64,000 nucleotides of DNA, taken from Plectrocnemia conspersa (taxonomy: Eukaryota; Arthropoda; Insecta; Trichoptera; Polycentropodidae). The notes below the pieces were generated by a model. It was not told the DNA's origin, did not search any database, and saw only the letters and a list, made by a program, of their open reading frames with translations. Position numbers and translations under genes: made by a program. The stretch covers positions 248,001 to 312,000 of the forward strand of contig VTFK01000249.1 in the NCBI GenBank assembly GCA_009617715.1, written 5' to 3'. Each line of letters begins with the position of its first letter. Position 1 is the stretch's first letter. Below, piece after piece: positions 38,084-48,529 of the stretch.

Positions 38084-39488
38084 ATGAAGACCACCACTGC
38101 TATATACATATTCGCTGCGTTTGCAATAAGCCAGTGTTATTGCCAGGTAAGTAAAACTTCTCAAATACACTTTCAGTAAATATTTTTGTCAAATTATATT
38201 TTACTGATGATGCGATATGTAAATAAGAGTATATTATAAGACGTTATATTTTTAGGAGGCTTTGAGCAAATGGGTGCCACCGTGCGTCAAAGTCGTGAAC
38301 ACGGACGAGATTTTCGAAGACAGTTTATCTTCTGCTACTAAACATCATGATTCGGATCTAGCTCACGTTGGATATGTCATGGTACCGCTGCCACACAAAA
38401 TATCGGATCCTGCTATTTTAAAGAAGTTAAAGGCGATTTTGTTGAATGACTACTTGAAGGACAACGATAGTGAAGAACATTCTACGCAAATGTCCACGGA
38501 AGAATCCGACGAAGAAGAAGATATATTTAAAGACGCTGAAAAGAAAGATGACCGTGAAGTCTGGAATAAACTTTTCGGAACAAATGTGCCAGAGGGTCCG
38601 GCAACTTCTGAGGAAGAAGAAAATGTTTACCCGATTGATAGTCAAGGAGCTTGGAAAGAACTCTTCGGTGAAAAGCCGACTGAACAAACATATGATTTTC
38701 CTACACCGGATCAGAAAGACAATAATCAAAATATTTACTTTACACTGCCTACAAATTGGACTAATGAACAAGAAAATCTAACTGACATACATAGCTATCC
38801 GATCGACGGGTCGACTAATGTACCAGAAGATGAACCTAAAGAGCCACCGAAGCAACCTGAAGATACCTCACTTAAACCAGAATGTCAACCTGAAGCTATT
38901 GACAATACACCTAAGGAAGTATCTGAAGATTGTGAAGAGGAACAATCGGATGATTTTGACAATACACCAGAGAAACTACCTGAATCTTGTGATAATACAC
39001 TAGAAAAACAACCTGAAGCTTGTGATAATATACCAGAGAAGCAACCTGAAACTTTTTATTACGCAACAGAAAAATCTGACAATGAAGATTTATGTGCAGA
39101 GAATGAAAAGTTAAAGATGGAACTGGACTACAATAACTATAAACTGGAACTTTATAACGGCGTTGTTAAGTATCAACAGCAGTTGTTAAGCCACGTATTG
39201 ATACATTTAGGACAGGCACATACAAATAATAGTGATGATGATATGCCAAATTTTCCAGAAGACCACCACAACACAGTTGCGCATAATAATATAAAGATAA
39301 AGATCATCAGGAGCACAAACAACCTGAACATCAGAACAATCACCAGCACTACAGTGCTTACGAGCATCAATATCCACACGAACATTAAATTAAACGAATC
39401 ATTGTATAAGCCCATCCAAGATGTTAACGCTCATCATCGTTGTGCTGGAAGTATGGGTGCGTGTACGCATGCATGCATACATACATAG
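38084..39488 (+). CDS. Secreted acidic repeat protein, two exons, unknown family
   Basis: Exon 1 (38084-38146) encodes a 21-residue signal peptide, MKTTTAIYIFAAFAISQCYC-Q, and ends at a GTAAGT donor. Exon 2 (38256-39488) follows a TTTTTAG acceptor in phase 0, giving 431 residues if read straight through. After the signal come a folded-looking N-terminal part with VPPC, a Glu/Asp/Ser-rich tract (about 101-118), two W-x-x-LFG motifs (124-129 and 154-159), paired YPID and NVPE words, four short repeats of the type D-N-x-P-E-K-x-P-E-x-C (237-288) and a coiled-coil-like segment (300-340). Cys occurs mainly once per repeat. The last about 65 residues are unlike the rest and probably out of frame (separate entry). 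The product is probably exported; a gland, silk or matrix protein would fit, but I recognise no family. An AATAAA lies at 39646 inside a MITE. Confidence 0.8.
38147..38255 (+). other. Intron of the secreted-protein gene
   Basis: 109 nt, beginning GTAAGT and ending TTATATTTTTAG, phase 0, placed directly after the signal-peptide codons. Confidence 0.8.
39287..39388 (+). pseudogene. Out-of-frame His/Gln-rich C-terminal tail
   Basis: In the frame shifted by one from the main exon, codons from about 39293 read DKDHQEHKQPEHQNNHQHYS and then a tail ending PHEH with TAA at 39386-39388. The bias to His, Gln, Glu and Tyr is like a real acidic/His-rich tail. The straight-through frame instead gives Ile/Thr/Asn-rich residues. 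Two TAA triplets in the shifted frame at 39284-39289 place the shift between 39287 and 39300. It may be a real mutation or an assembly error. Confidence 0.6.
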
Positions 39489-39557
39489 TTTTCCGGGAAT
39501 TTGTTTACACCGATAGGAGAACGTTACAAATACTAAACCAGGGCTGTTTTAAGGGTA

Positions 39558-39854
39558 GGGTGACCATACGTTATAAATTGAATTAAAAATTATAATGTGT
39601 TATATTTTTATTATAAATTCTTGTCATGTTGTGGTATTTTGTAATCAATAAAAATTTCTGTTGGTATTTTAAAAAATATTATATTGAACAGATATTCAAC
39701 CTGGAGAGTGAAACCAAAACTGCTCTCATGTTTTTGAGTTAAATATGTATATAAATAAACAAAAAAAGTAAGAAAGTGATATTTTACACTTTCCTCAAAA
39801 AATTAAATTTAAAAAGTAAAAATTAATTGCACTTGTAATTTCACATGGTCACCC
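39558..39854. mobile_element. MITE of 297 bp in the gene's 3' region
   Basis: It is bounded by GGGTGACCAT and ATGGTCACCC as inverted ends and by TA on both sides (39556-39557 and 39855-39856). The interior is AT-rich, has no coding sense, and contains the AATAAA at 39646-39651 and another at 39753. A similar single end occurs near 3495. The TA target suggests a Tc1/mariner-type MITE. Confidence 0.65.
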
Positions 39855-40160
39855 TATTAAATTCACTCACCAATACTATGACGATGAGCGTTCATATCTT
39901 GGACGGACTATATGTATTTATATTATTCATTGTATTTCTTAAAAATTTTAAATAAAATTCATATTTAATCAAACAAAGCTTATTTTTTAATACATTTGCA
40001 TAACTTTACCCTAGAGCTACTACTTTAACCTAATAAAAATATATCACATTTTATAATCTAATACAAGACCTTTACAATTACAGTCTTACTGTTTATATTT
40101 TAATTATATAATTTACACTTATATATTTAATATATTTTAAACATGATTTTTTTATTTTAG

Positions 40161-40240
40161 AATTCAAACTTAATAGGTCCATCAATCACGTACCTGAACG
40201 CTTTTCGAACACCTCGGGGCACCCAAATGTCACCCAATCG
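40161..40240 (+). repeat. About 85-bp repeat following an acceptor-like tract, copy 1
   Basis: It begins right after TTTTTTATTTTAG and shares TCAATCACG, GAACnCTT-like spacing, CTCGGGGCACCCAAATGTCACCCA with 46596-46670. Both copies sit behind an acceptor-like pyrimidine tract ending in AG. A duplicated exon or a small mobile sequence are both possible. Confidence 0.45.
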
Positions 40241-40590
40241 CGATGCGTACCTCCCAAAAGAAGAAAGGGTATATACGTTACGTTTCTACTCATTTTTTAA
40301 ATTTAACGCGCGTCATTCAGAGTGAGAATACGTGTTTTGTGTTGCCGCCGGTACATGATTTACTCGGCGGGTCGGTCGCTCGCATTCCGGTCACGTATTC
40401 TGCAAACACGAATTGTATTAACTTTCCTCTGTATGTATTTTTCTTTATTCCCTCACCGTTCCCTCAGCTCGCCGCTGCTTACCCCTACACTCACACTCTA
40501 CCACTGCTGGTCCTTTCGCTCTGTACGTTTAGTTTGCACTGTTTGAAAACCCATCGAATATTACTCGGGAGGTGAGGCATGCATTCACAT
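40241..40590. promoter_or_regulatory. GC-rich island
   Basis: It contains TTGCCGCCGGTACATG, CGGCGGGTCGGTCGCTCGCA and CTCACCGTTCCCTCAGCTCG; overlapping frames in two phases lack features. It could be a conserved element or a leader exon; an acceptor-like site lies just upstream at 40160. Confidence 0.3.
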
Positions 40591-41466
40591 TACATACTTC
40601 TTCTCTTGTATGTGCTTTTAAATAAGCAATTGATAAGATTCAAGAGAAACTCTATATATTGCTGACCCTGCGTGATCATGGTTTGATACAAATAATATAT
40701 AAATTACAACTATTATTTCAAATAGTGATTTCAATTACAATCACATAATTTTAATAAAAATAGGTGTATGTGTAATGAGCTTATACTTTTTTATAGTTGA
40801 CAGATAGTAACAATAATATGATTCGGTGACAATTGCTCTCAGGACAATTGATCCCACGAAAATTGCTCTCAAGGACAATTACACCTAAGGCTACTGCTCT
40901 CACGGACAATTGCTCTGGTTTTTTTTTTAATTTTCTGTATCAAAAGATACACAGTTTAAGTAAGAAATGTTCAATTTACGCATATTTGGGATCAAGTGCC
41001 ACACAAACCATCCGTCAATAAAGTGTGTATATATAATATATATTATGGCGGTCTTTCGAATGTCTATTTTGGTAAAATTTCAGTCGCCTATGCGGCAAAC
41101 AAACATTTACTTGAGAAAAGCTTAGTAAATCCCTGAAGATAAAAATGTATCTTCGTTTTTACTAAGGTCTATACCGACTTATCAAAAAATACACCTACAA
41201 ATAACCACTAATTACGAATGGAAAAGAGCTATTAGATTATTAACAAATTAATATGTATATTTTATTTAAAAAATATGTCATTTTGTAGTGATTTTTTAAA
41301 CTATTTTTTTTACTTTCCTTATTAAATCAAGAGGAAATGAAAATCATATGTTGTAACTGAAAGATACTTTTCTCTACTTATTCGATTAATTTTTAATACA
41401 TTTGTTAAATAAAAGACTAAAAAATTGTGGGGACTTGACAAAAAATCAGATATTAATTTATATATA
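40591..41466. other. AT-rich stretch with GACAATTG words
   Basis: At 40830-40915 the words GCTCTCAGGACAATTG, GCTCTCAAGGACAATT and GCTCTCACGGACAATTG form a short imperfect tandem run with a spacing of about 28 bp. Otherwise featureless. Confidence 0.45.
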
Positions 41467-42483
41467 CAGGCGGCCCTCGACTTTCGAACGTTTGACTTTC
41501 GCACAATTCGCTATTTCGCACATTTAAAAAAAAAAAACAATTTGTTTTTAAAAAAAAAACTAAATAAAATATAAACATGAGTTAGAAACGGAAAAACTTG
41601 TGTTGTGTTGATACTAACAGGTCTACGATATGTTTAATTTTGCAAAATAAAAATTTAATTAAGGAATACATTCAGAATTGTGAAAAATAAAGATATATTT
41701 CCACAATATTTAAAGATATGTTTCAAAAAAAACTCAGCAAAAAAAAAACATGGATGAAATGGAAAATCTTTGTCATCGTGGATCGATGACCAACATCAAA
41801 AAGATGTCCCTCTGAGTATTTCAATTATTCAAGCAATAGCTCTTAGTTTGCACAAAGATTGGAAAGATAGATTAAAAAAAGATTTTAATATGGTTTTTCA
41901 AGCAAGTAACGGTTGGTATTACAATTTTAAAATGAAGTACTCTTTTTGTAATATTAGATTTACTAGAGAATCGGCTGATGCGGATAAAGATGCTGCAAAA
42001 GAATTTATTTCCTAATTATCCAAAATTATTAAAGATTGAGAATATTCCTCTAGCCAAATATTTAATGTAGATGAGACCGGTTTATTTTGGAAAACTCTTT
42101 AACAATGAAAAATATGAATGAAGCCTTCACACACCTTGACAATTTTTTAAATATAATGGTAGATTGTGATCCCAATGGAGAACACCTATCACAAGTGCGT
42201 AGGGCGAGCACTAAAAACATAACATGTTATAAAATACTATATAAGGAAAAGAAAGAGAATAGTGGAAAACAGTTAGCTCTTGATAACTTTTCAAAAGAAA
42301 CACCCGCAAACCCCACTTAAACGTATCTCTTAAACGCCTCTTAAACATCTTATATTTACTTGATAAATAAATATTTTAAAATACATACAATTTAATTTTT
42401 TTTTACTTTCCTCGACTTTCGGACATTAAACATTCACACACATTTTCAGGAACCAATTCTGTGCGAAAGTCAAGGGCCGCCTG
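41467..42483 (+). mobile_element. Tigger-like (pogo) transposon, internally deleted
   Basis: The ends are CAGGCGGCCCTCGACTTTCG and the near-complement ending GTCAAGGGCCGCCTG, with TA on both sides (41465-41466 and 42484-42485), the Tigger/pogo pattern. The subterminal words GACTTTCG recur inside both ends. It is 1017 bp against about 2.5 kb for full members, and it keeps only the beginning and end of the transposase gene. Confidence 0.9.
41750..42318 (+). pseudogene. Tigger transposase remnant (jerky/CENPB-like)
   Basis: The first part encodes a CENPB-type DNA-binding domain: SWIDDQHQKDVPLS, IIQAIALSL, FQASNGWYYNFKMKY, ESADADKDAAKEF. After a stop at 42013 comes IFNVDETGLFWK, which carries the first catalytic Asp of the DDE domain. 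An internal deletion then joins directly to the C-terminal tail AFTHLDNFLNIMVDCDPN and VRRAS-KNITCYKILY. The second and third catalytic residues are gone, so the gene is inactive. Confidence 0.85.
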
Positions 42484-42699
42484 TATGAAGATATTAATTT
42501 ATATGCCTTTAGGCCATATATGAGTTTAAAGCCTAAAAGTCAGTTGAGGTTAAAAGTCATAAAATTACCTAAGAGTGGCTAACAAGTCATCAAATTTAAA
42601 AATCAAAATTAAATTCTACATATTTTTCAATTAAATATCATATGTAAGTCTGAAAATTAGACATAAAATCAAGACATAAAAATTAAAAATCATACTATT

Positions 42700-44060
42700 T
42701 TTTTTTTAATTTTGAACTTATTTAAAAACTATATTTTCTTCTAAACTAATTTACTTATTTTTTTAATAAATAAATTATTTACCTTATTAATAAATTTAGG
42801 TAAAATTAATCACCTCCTATAATATTCTTCATGCATAAATAAACTAGTGATTTTTAAAAAGCAAAAAGCCTAAAAAATATAGTTTATATTTTATTATATT
42901 TGTAATACATAGTTACTAGTTGTGTTAGTATATTATATAGCTGAAACTAAACCTTATGATATTTTTTTCCTCAGATCCAGCTGATTCAAAATACTATATT
43001 AAAAATATTTTATATTAATTATAATACAATCGAATTGAACCAGAAAATGCCTATAAATTATATATAAGAAACGTAACGAAATATCTGAATCATGGAAAAA
43101 TATTTGTATAGAGAATTTAGTTATTTTTAATTTATATATATATAGTACTTAACTTTTTTCGGAAGCAGTAATAACTGGAGTATTTATCAATTAAGCAATA
43201 AAAGGAAAATTCCTGACTTTTGACATAAGGAATATCAAGCGCATACTCGAAAGAAAATCCTCCATGGACCTCAGATCATTCTTCGGTAATTAAAACTTTG
43301 AGAACACAAGTTGTACCATGTTGAATATTCATTACAAAAAAAAACTAAGACTTGTTTATTGTTCCTCTTTTAACAAAAATTATGATATTCAACTCTGGAT
43401 TTAAGCAAATAACTCCGACAATTTAAAAGTGATATTAGATGCTCCGTTGTATGTCTTAAACTTTTTTATTTACAAAGATTTGAAAATTATAATTATCAAT
43501 GAAGTGAAAAATGCAAGATATATTAAAACGAAAAATTGCAGAAACACATATCAAATTGACAGTATATCTTATTGTCAGAATGAAAATACACGTTGCAAAA
43601 AAAAAAAAGTAAGCTTAAGAATTTTAAATATTAAAGTACAACACTGGAATTTAAAATTTTAGTAGTACTACTATCAAAACTTTTAAAATATTAGGTAAAT
43701 GTATAATAAGACATGTCACACATTAAAGTAATTATAACAACAATAAAATAGGAAATGCCTGAAAAAATACTATTAGACAATGGATTTTAAGACCTACATT
43801 TATTATTAGTATATCTATCGAAACCTAAGATTTATTTGCCTATTTAATGTTTTAATACAGGTAAATACATACACGGCATATATAAAAATTACTATAACAA
43901 AAAATACTTTTACTTTTAGTCCAAATTTTTAACCAAAAGAATAATTTTTTAGAAGACTTTTAAGAAATATGAATAACTAAGAACAATTCGGAATGCAATA
44001 AAAGCAATAAATTACGTTATTATGATATCAGAGATCATAAAACACAATAAAGAAAAAGAC
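42700..44060 (+). repeat. Long diverged repeat block, copy 2, with LINE fragment
   Basis: Partner of 34977-37300, same direction, about 1.36 kb because the second internal duplicate and some inner sequence are absent. See the shared words listed for copy 1. Confidence 0.65.
43340..43600 (+). pseudogene. Jockey-type LINE fragment, copy 2
   Basis: The + strand encodes YDIQLW then, after a stop, NLKVILDAPLYVLN-FFIYKDLKI and NEVKNARYI. This matches the Y-G-I-Q-L-W ... R-x-I-x-N-A-P-W-Y-V-x-N-x-x-I-H-x-D-L-x-I-P order of Jockey retrotransposons downstream of the fragment seen at 35860. Here the K-Y-L-G-M block is missing. Stops and frameshifts make it dead. Confidence 0.7.
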
Positions 44061-44259
44061 AAACATATTTAGTATGGACTTGTTCGAAGATCTAGTTCAT
44101 ACTAAATATATCATATTTATTATTGCAATTTATGCCATGATTTTTACCTTAAAATGTACATACAAACTAATGAGATAGTAAAGACGGGTCAATGTCAACT
44201 AATATTAAGGCGCACATACAAATATAAGGATGCGGATTAAGAAGAACCGCTTACGTGTA

Positions 44260-45126
44260 GAGTACGCTCGGGATAATGATTCCGGTTTGTTATTGTGTGC
44301 GTGAACTGTGTGGCTCAAAACAATTTCGCTCAGAAATTTTTGTTTTTATTTTAAAAGAAAATATATGTTTATTTAACACACATACATCTGAGCTAAGTTG
44401 GAAATTTCAACGAACAATTAAAAATATATTATATAATCGAAGAAACCAGACATTGATGTCATTAATTAAATATTTGCAAAATTCAAAATCTTTCACTAGT
44501 CAAAAAGATAATGAAGTCTTTAGCTATTCTTCAAAAGCAAAAAGATATAAAACGGGGAAAGAAATTATTCGCTGATTGTTTAATGGCTCGACGACTGAAT
44601 AAATATACATAATCATTGAATAAATTAAAAAATTATCATTGGCGCAACGATAAGAATAATAACTTTTTTAAGCATTACAGAGAATAGTGTAAAAAAACCA
44701 ACAACGTACGGATTAATGGAAAAATAATTTAAATATTTTAATTCACGGGTAAGAGAACGAATAACTTAGAGTGTATATTTGAAGCCTTGATATCAATTAA
44801 CCCAGATATGCACAAGAAATTTTGTTCTCTTAAAATTTCATTTAGAAATAAAAAACGGTGGCACGAGTTAAGTGACCTACCCATGGGACAGTGGGTATAT
44901 CTGGGTTAAACCAATATCAACATAAAATTATTTAAAATAAATCACTATAGAAGATCGAACTTCTGTGCCACACTGCACTTTAATGATGAATACCAGCGTT
45001 GACGAATCAGCGACTGTCCTTAAAAGAGAAAGCGAGACAACGAAGTAAACGCTAAATCGCTTCTCCCTCTCATATACATGTACACGCACACAATAACAAA
45101 CCGGCATCCTTATCCCAAGCGTACTT
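44260..45126 (+). mobile_element. 867-bp TIR DNA transposon, copy B
   Basis: This is an inverted sister of 644-1511, with the same GAGTACGCTCGGGATAA terminus, GTGTGCGTG block, interior words (TGACCTACCCATGGGACAG, GCACTTTAATGA) and TA on both sides (44258-44259, 45127-45128). It keeps a 99-codon frame from 44276, reading through MSLIKYLQNSKSFTSQKDNE and ending KTGKEIIR, which is broken in copy A. I do not recognise the protein; it may be a remnant of the family's transposase or chance. The strand is chosen by that frame. Confidence 0.75.
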
Positions 45127-45128
45127 TA

Positions 45129-45690
45129 CTAAAGATGTAGAAATAGAAAATATATGAGGTAAATATAAATAAATACAATTATTATTAAAACACGATATTA
45201 AATTAACTTCAAGCACCTTTCAAGACCGGGACCTTAAACTTACTGAGTCACTCCATCTAATTGATAACCAACTTTAAAGTAATACTAAAAATATTTCAGT
45301 GAAGAACGAATTCTGTCACCAGTCTGTGCAAAAATATAAAGATTTATCCACAAACTATTTTAAAATATTTTTTAATGAATATATAAATATAAAAAATGCT
45401 ATCATTGATTAAATACAGCATTAATTAATTAAATTAATTAATTAACAGTTAAATCTTTATGTTTTACTAGAACTTACTGTGTTTTTTATCGAAATTACTA
45501 TTTTTTTCTAATACTGTAATTAAATGATCAGTATGCTTCAATAAAATAACATTACTTTTTTTTTCTATAAATAAATTTGTTCATGTATAGTTGCCGATTA
45601 TTGAGTTAGAAAGTTACACCTATTAGTTATTCTACTTTCAACAACTAAATGCAATCTTATAATCCCATAATGGTTGGATACATTTTACAA
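45129..45690. other. AT-rich stretch with TTAATTAATTAA tract
   Basis: A palindromic TTAATTAATTAAATTAATTA tract lies at 45421-45445. No gene. Confidence 0.4.
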
Positions 45691-46035
45691 TAAAAATTAA
45701 TTTACAACCAAAGCGCATTCTTCCGTACACACTCGCGAACCGCAAGCAATACTTTGCGTGAAAGGAAATTCGCAAACGTTTCAAATTCTAAACAAAATTT
45801 GCCCCTACCCAACCGTTGCGTAATAAAATAATTTAAAAAGTTACCATCCGCGGGCCCGAAGGGCGCAGATTCCCTTACACAAAAGTTTAATGTGTAAAAG
45901 TTTGCAGGTCTGATAGTTTATGGACCGTCTATTCCAATAATGTTTGAGAATGTGAATACTCGCTCGTAACTTTGCAGACTAACTTGATAAGTAACCCCCC
46001 CTCCCCTTCACTATACCCGTTCTTTGCCACCATAT
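45691..46035. promoter_or_regulatory. GC-richer island
   Basis: It contains CGCGAACCGCAAGCAA, TTTGCGTGAAAGG, a GC core CATCCGCGGGCCCGAAGGGC (45846-45865) and a C tract (45997-46011). No coding sense. Confidence 0.3.
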
Positions 46036-46570
46036 TTTTCCAGCTTAGACATTTTTCTGTCGTAGATCCATAGATGTTAATCAGTATTAGCAGTTATTGG
46101 GCTGTATAATTTAATAAATAATTCATAACAGTGGCAAACATAGTACAAATATGTGTGTATTAAATAAGCAAATAAATACTTTGATTATAAAGTCATATTT
46201 ATTTAGTTAAAAATGCCAAGAAATATTTTTTTATAATTAATCTAATTCATTTTCATAGCGCTCAAAATCCAAAGTTTTTTTTGGCGAACCGCCACTGGAT
46301 ATAATGGTTTTATTACACACAAGTCAAGATGAAATGTTTCTTTTCGATTACTTTTCTATGTTTGCCGACATCTTTCGAACACGAATAATCCGTTTTACTT
46401 GTTGACAATAAGCAATGATGAAAAAATACACGCAGAGCTAACACCGACGAACATAATTTTTTGTAAACCCTTAGAAATATACACGTCAGATCGATCATGC
46501 AATTTGCGAAGATAGGTATTATATACATGTATACGTTCGATATTAATAAATGGTAACGTGAATCTTTCAC
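46036..46570. other. AT-rich non-coding stretch
   Basis: No gene; an 85-codon minus frame at 46313-46570 has no features. Confidence 0.35.
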
Positions 46571-46595
46571 GATTCTTTTTTTTTATTACAGAACT

Positions 46596-46670
46596 TTAAT
46601 ATAATAGATCTATCAATCACGCGGTGTATCGGCCGAAGCACCTGAGAACTTTGGATATCTAAATGTCACC
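46596..46670 (+). repeat. About 85-bp repeat following an acceptor-like tract, copy 2
   Basis: It is preceded by TTTTTTTTATTACAG ending near 46592 and shares TCAATCACG, GCACCT and AAATGTCACCCA with 40161-40240. A TATATAAAAGG word lies 80 bp further (46746-46756). Confidence 0.45.
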
Positions 46671-47074
46671 CATTGTGAAGCTTTTCAAAATAACATGGAA
46701 GCCAGTGACGCATTTTTACACCCTAGGATGTGATCCACATATATGTATATAAAAGGATATTGCGATCGTTTGAATAATATACCCATTATTTTCACATTTA
46801 TTGATAACGGAAAAGTATTCATGATTTAATGAATGGAATTATTGCATTACATCTTTTTACTCAAAATATATTAAAATATTTTTTTCTTCGTTATTTCTAA
46901 ATTATACTAAAAAGATATCATATAATTTAAATGACATATTCCTAATAAATATAAAAAAGCCCTTTAATGCTAAATAAAGATTTTTTGTGATATATTTATA
47001 AATAATATCAACAGTCATTTTCGGACATGATAAACCACAATTATAACATATTCATTTTTAGTTCCATCCAACAT

Positions 47075-47230
47075 CGCTTTGGTGATGACGAATCTATATG
47101 TGTCAAAGGTGACACGCCAAGACATTTTGCTTGACACGCATCGTTTACGGAAAGTTAGAATCAGTGCAAATCAAGAAACGAAATATCTGAGGTTGTTATA
47201 AAATAAATCTGTGACCAAAGCATTGATGTG
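47075..47230 (+). mobile_element. Probable hAT 5' end (GTGTCAAAGGTGACACGC type)
   Basis: GGTGATGACGAATCTATATG leads into GTGTCAAAGGTGACACGC and then CATTTTGCTTGACACGC, the arrangement known from termini of ZBED-type hAT elements. No matching second end or target duplication is seen, so this is a truncated or decayed copy. Confidence 0.4.
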
Positions 47231-47373
47231 TTTAAAGTTGTGACAGTGACGACATATGAGGCACCCAATATTGTAGTAAATAAATATGGGATTTGTGAAA
47301 TTGTTTATGGAAGCTATTAGATGTCAACTTGTTTCATTTTATTGCATTATATATCAACAAATTTTGTGTGCCA

Positions 47374-47480
47374 AGCAGGCCTGCCGAGAGGGAATGGGAG
47401 AGATGGGACAAATTCCTGGGGCCCGTTCTCCTTGAGGGGCTCGGGAAAAAATCATAATAAAAAAATATTTATAAAAAAAA
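47374..47480 (+). mobile_element. GC-rich terminus-like segment before the ZMYM1-like relic
   Basis: GCAGGCCTGCCGAGAGGG followed by GGGGCCCGTTCTCC and GAGGGGCTCGGG resembles the GC-rich subterminal parts of hAT elements that carry ZMYM1-like transposases. The ends are not defined. Confidence 0.35.
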
Positions 47481-47804
47481 AGTGACAAAAAAATCGAATA
47501 ACGAATCTGAACTAAACTATTTTTTTTGCTATGTATGTATTACAAGTATAATTTTTTTGCCTTTTTTATAAATACTAAAAGAAATAAAATAAGTGGAACT
47601 TTGATTTTCAAGACATCCACTTTCTAGGAAGTAATTTCACCATAAACATTATTAATTAAAGGAACAGAGTGTATTTTTATGATGCGGGTACGTTCATGTT
47701 GAAATTTGTTTGCAAATTATTGTATTGTTTATAAAATATTACACTTAGTTGGGAGGAAATATTCAATAAATGTAAATGAGTAGCAGCAAATTTTATTGTA
47801 ATAA

Positions 47805-48142
47805 TCTTAGATAAATCTGAATTTTTAAATCGACAAAAAAGAAAGAAGCCAAGAAATAACAAATAATTATATGTTTTTTTAGACTGTTTTATCGGTAATT
47901 TGCTAACTAGATTTGATGCAGCAAAATAAATAAATAATGCATTCAATTTCATGTGCTTATTTCGCGACTTGAATGATAATGAGATTCGAAATAAGACAAA
48001 AAAACTACGAAAAAAATATAACGACGATCTTGGTGAGCTCCTATCTGAAGAAATTTTATATTTAAATGCAATATGTGATGCAAATATTGAAAAAAAATTG
48101 CTAAATAAAATAAATCAACTGTTAATATTGTTATTGATTTAA
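47805..48142 (+). pseudogene. ZMYM1-like hAT transposase relic
   Basis: On the + strand the frame reads DKSEFLNRQKRKKPRNN, a stop, LDCFIGNLLTRFDAA, a stop, then NAFNFMCLFRDLNDNEIRNK and KKLRKKYNDDLGELLSEEIL. In zinc-finger-MYM-type-1-like hAT transposases a basic segment before D-x-x-I-x-x-L-x-x-R-F and the following L-x-x-N-E-I-R-x-x-A-x-x-L region occurs in the same order, between the catalytic domain and the C-terminal dimerisation part. Only this part is recognisable, with at least two stops. Two minus-strand frames over it are shadows. Confidence 0.55.
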
Positions 48143-48149
48143 GATTATT

Positions 48150-48529
48150 TGTACAATACCAGTAATTGACAGGGTGAGCATTTTCCCTTCCTTGATTTTT
48201 TCCAGAAAAATGCATGTCATTCCATGCATCTTAATAAAATCGAAATATTAAAAAAAACGACCACTGACTAGCTTAATTTTGCCTTCACATTAGAAAAAGC
48301 TGGCCACCCCAAAGAAAATATCAAAAAAAACAGTCTATCCCAAAAATATCTTTTAAAATATCATTTTAGTGAAATCATATTGGAACACATAATATTTTCA
48401 CTAGTATATATTTACCAGTGAAAATATAATTTATCATGCAGATGCTAGTGAAATTATAAGATTTAAATTTTTTATATATATATAAAAGTAATATATACAT
48501 TTAGATGTATATATTACTATTATACATAT
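48150..48529 (+). repeat. Repeat block shared with 59835-60300
   Basis: CCAGAAAAATGCATGTCATT, ATCTTAATAA and ACTGACTAGC occur in the same order as CCAGAAAAATGTATGTCATT, AATCTTAATAA and ACTGACTAGC at 59925 and 60168, and in both places the dispersed repeat with CACTAGT words follows. A perfect 14-bp hairpin (AGTAATATATACAT, 48487-48518) sits near its end. Confidence 0.6.

Noticed and set aside
38470..39003. Extra + frames of 103 and 61 codons, and minus frames, inside the secreted-protein gene
   Set aside because: Shadow frames of the true exon; lysine- or isoleucine-rich without features.
40243..40575. 110-codon + frame
   Set aside because: A second overlapping frame is just as open; GC-rich DNA with few stops, no domain.
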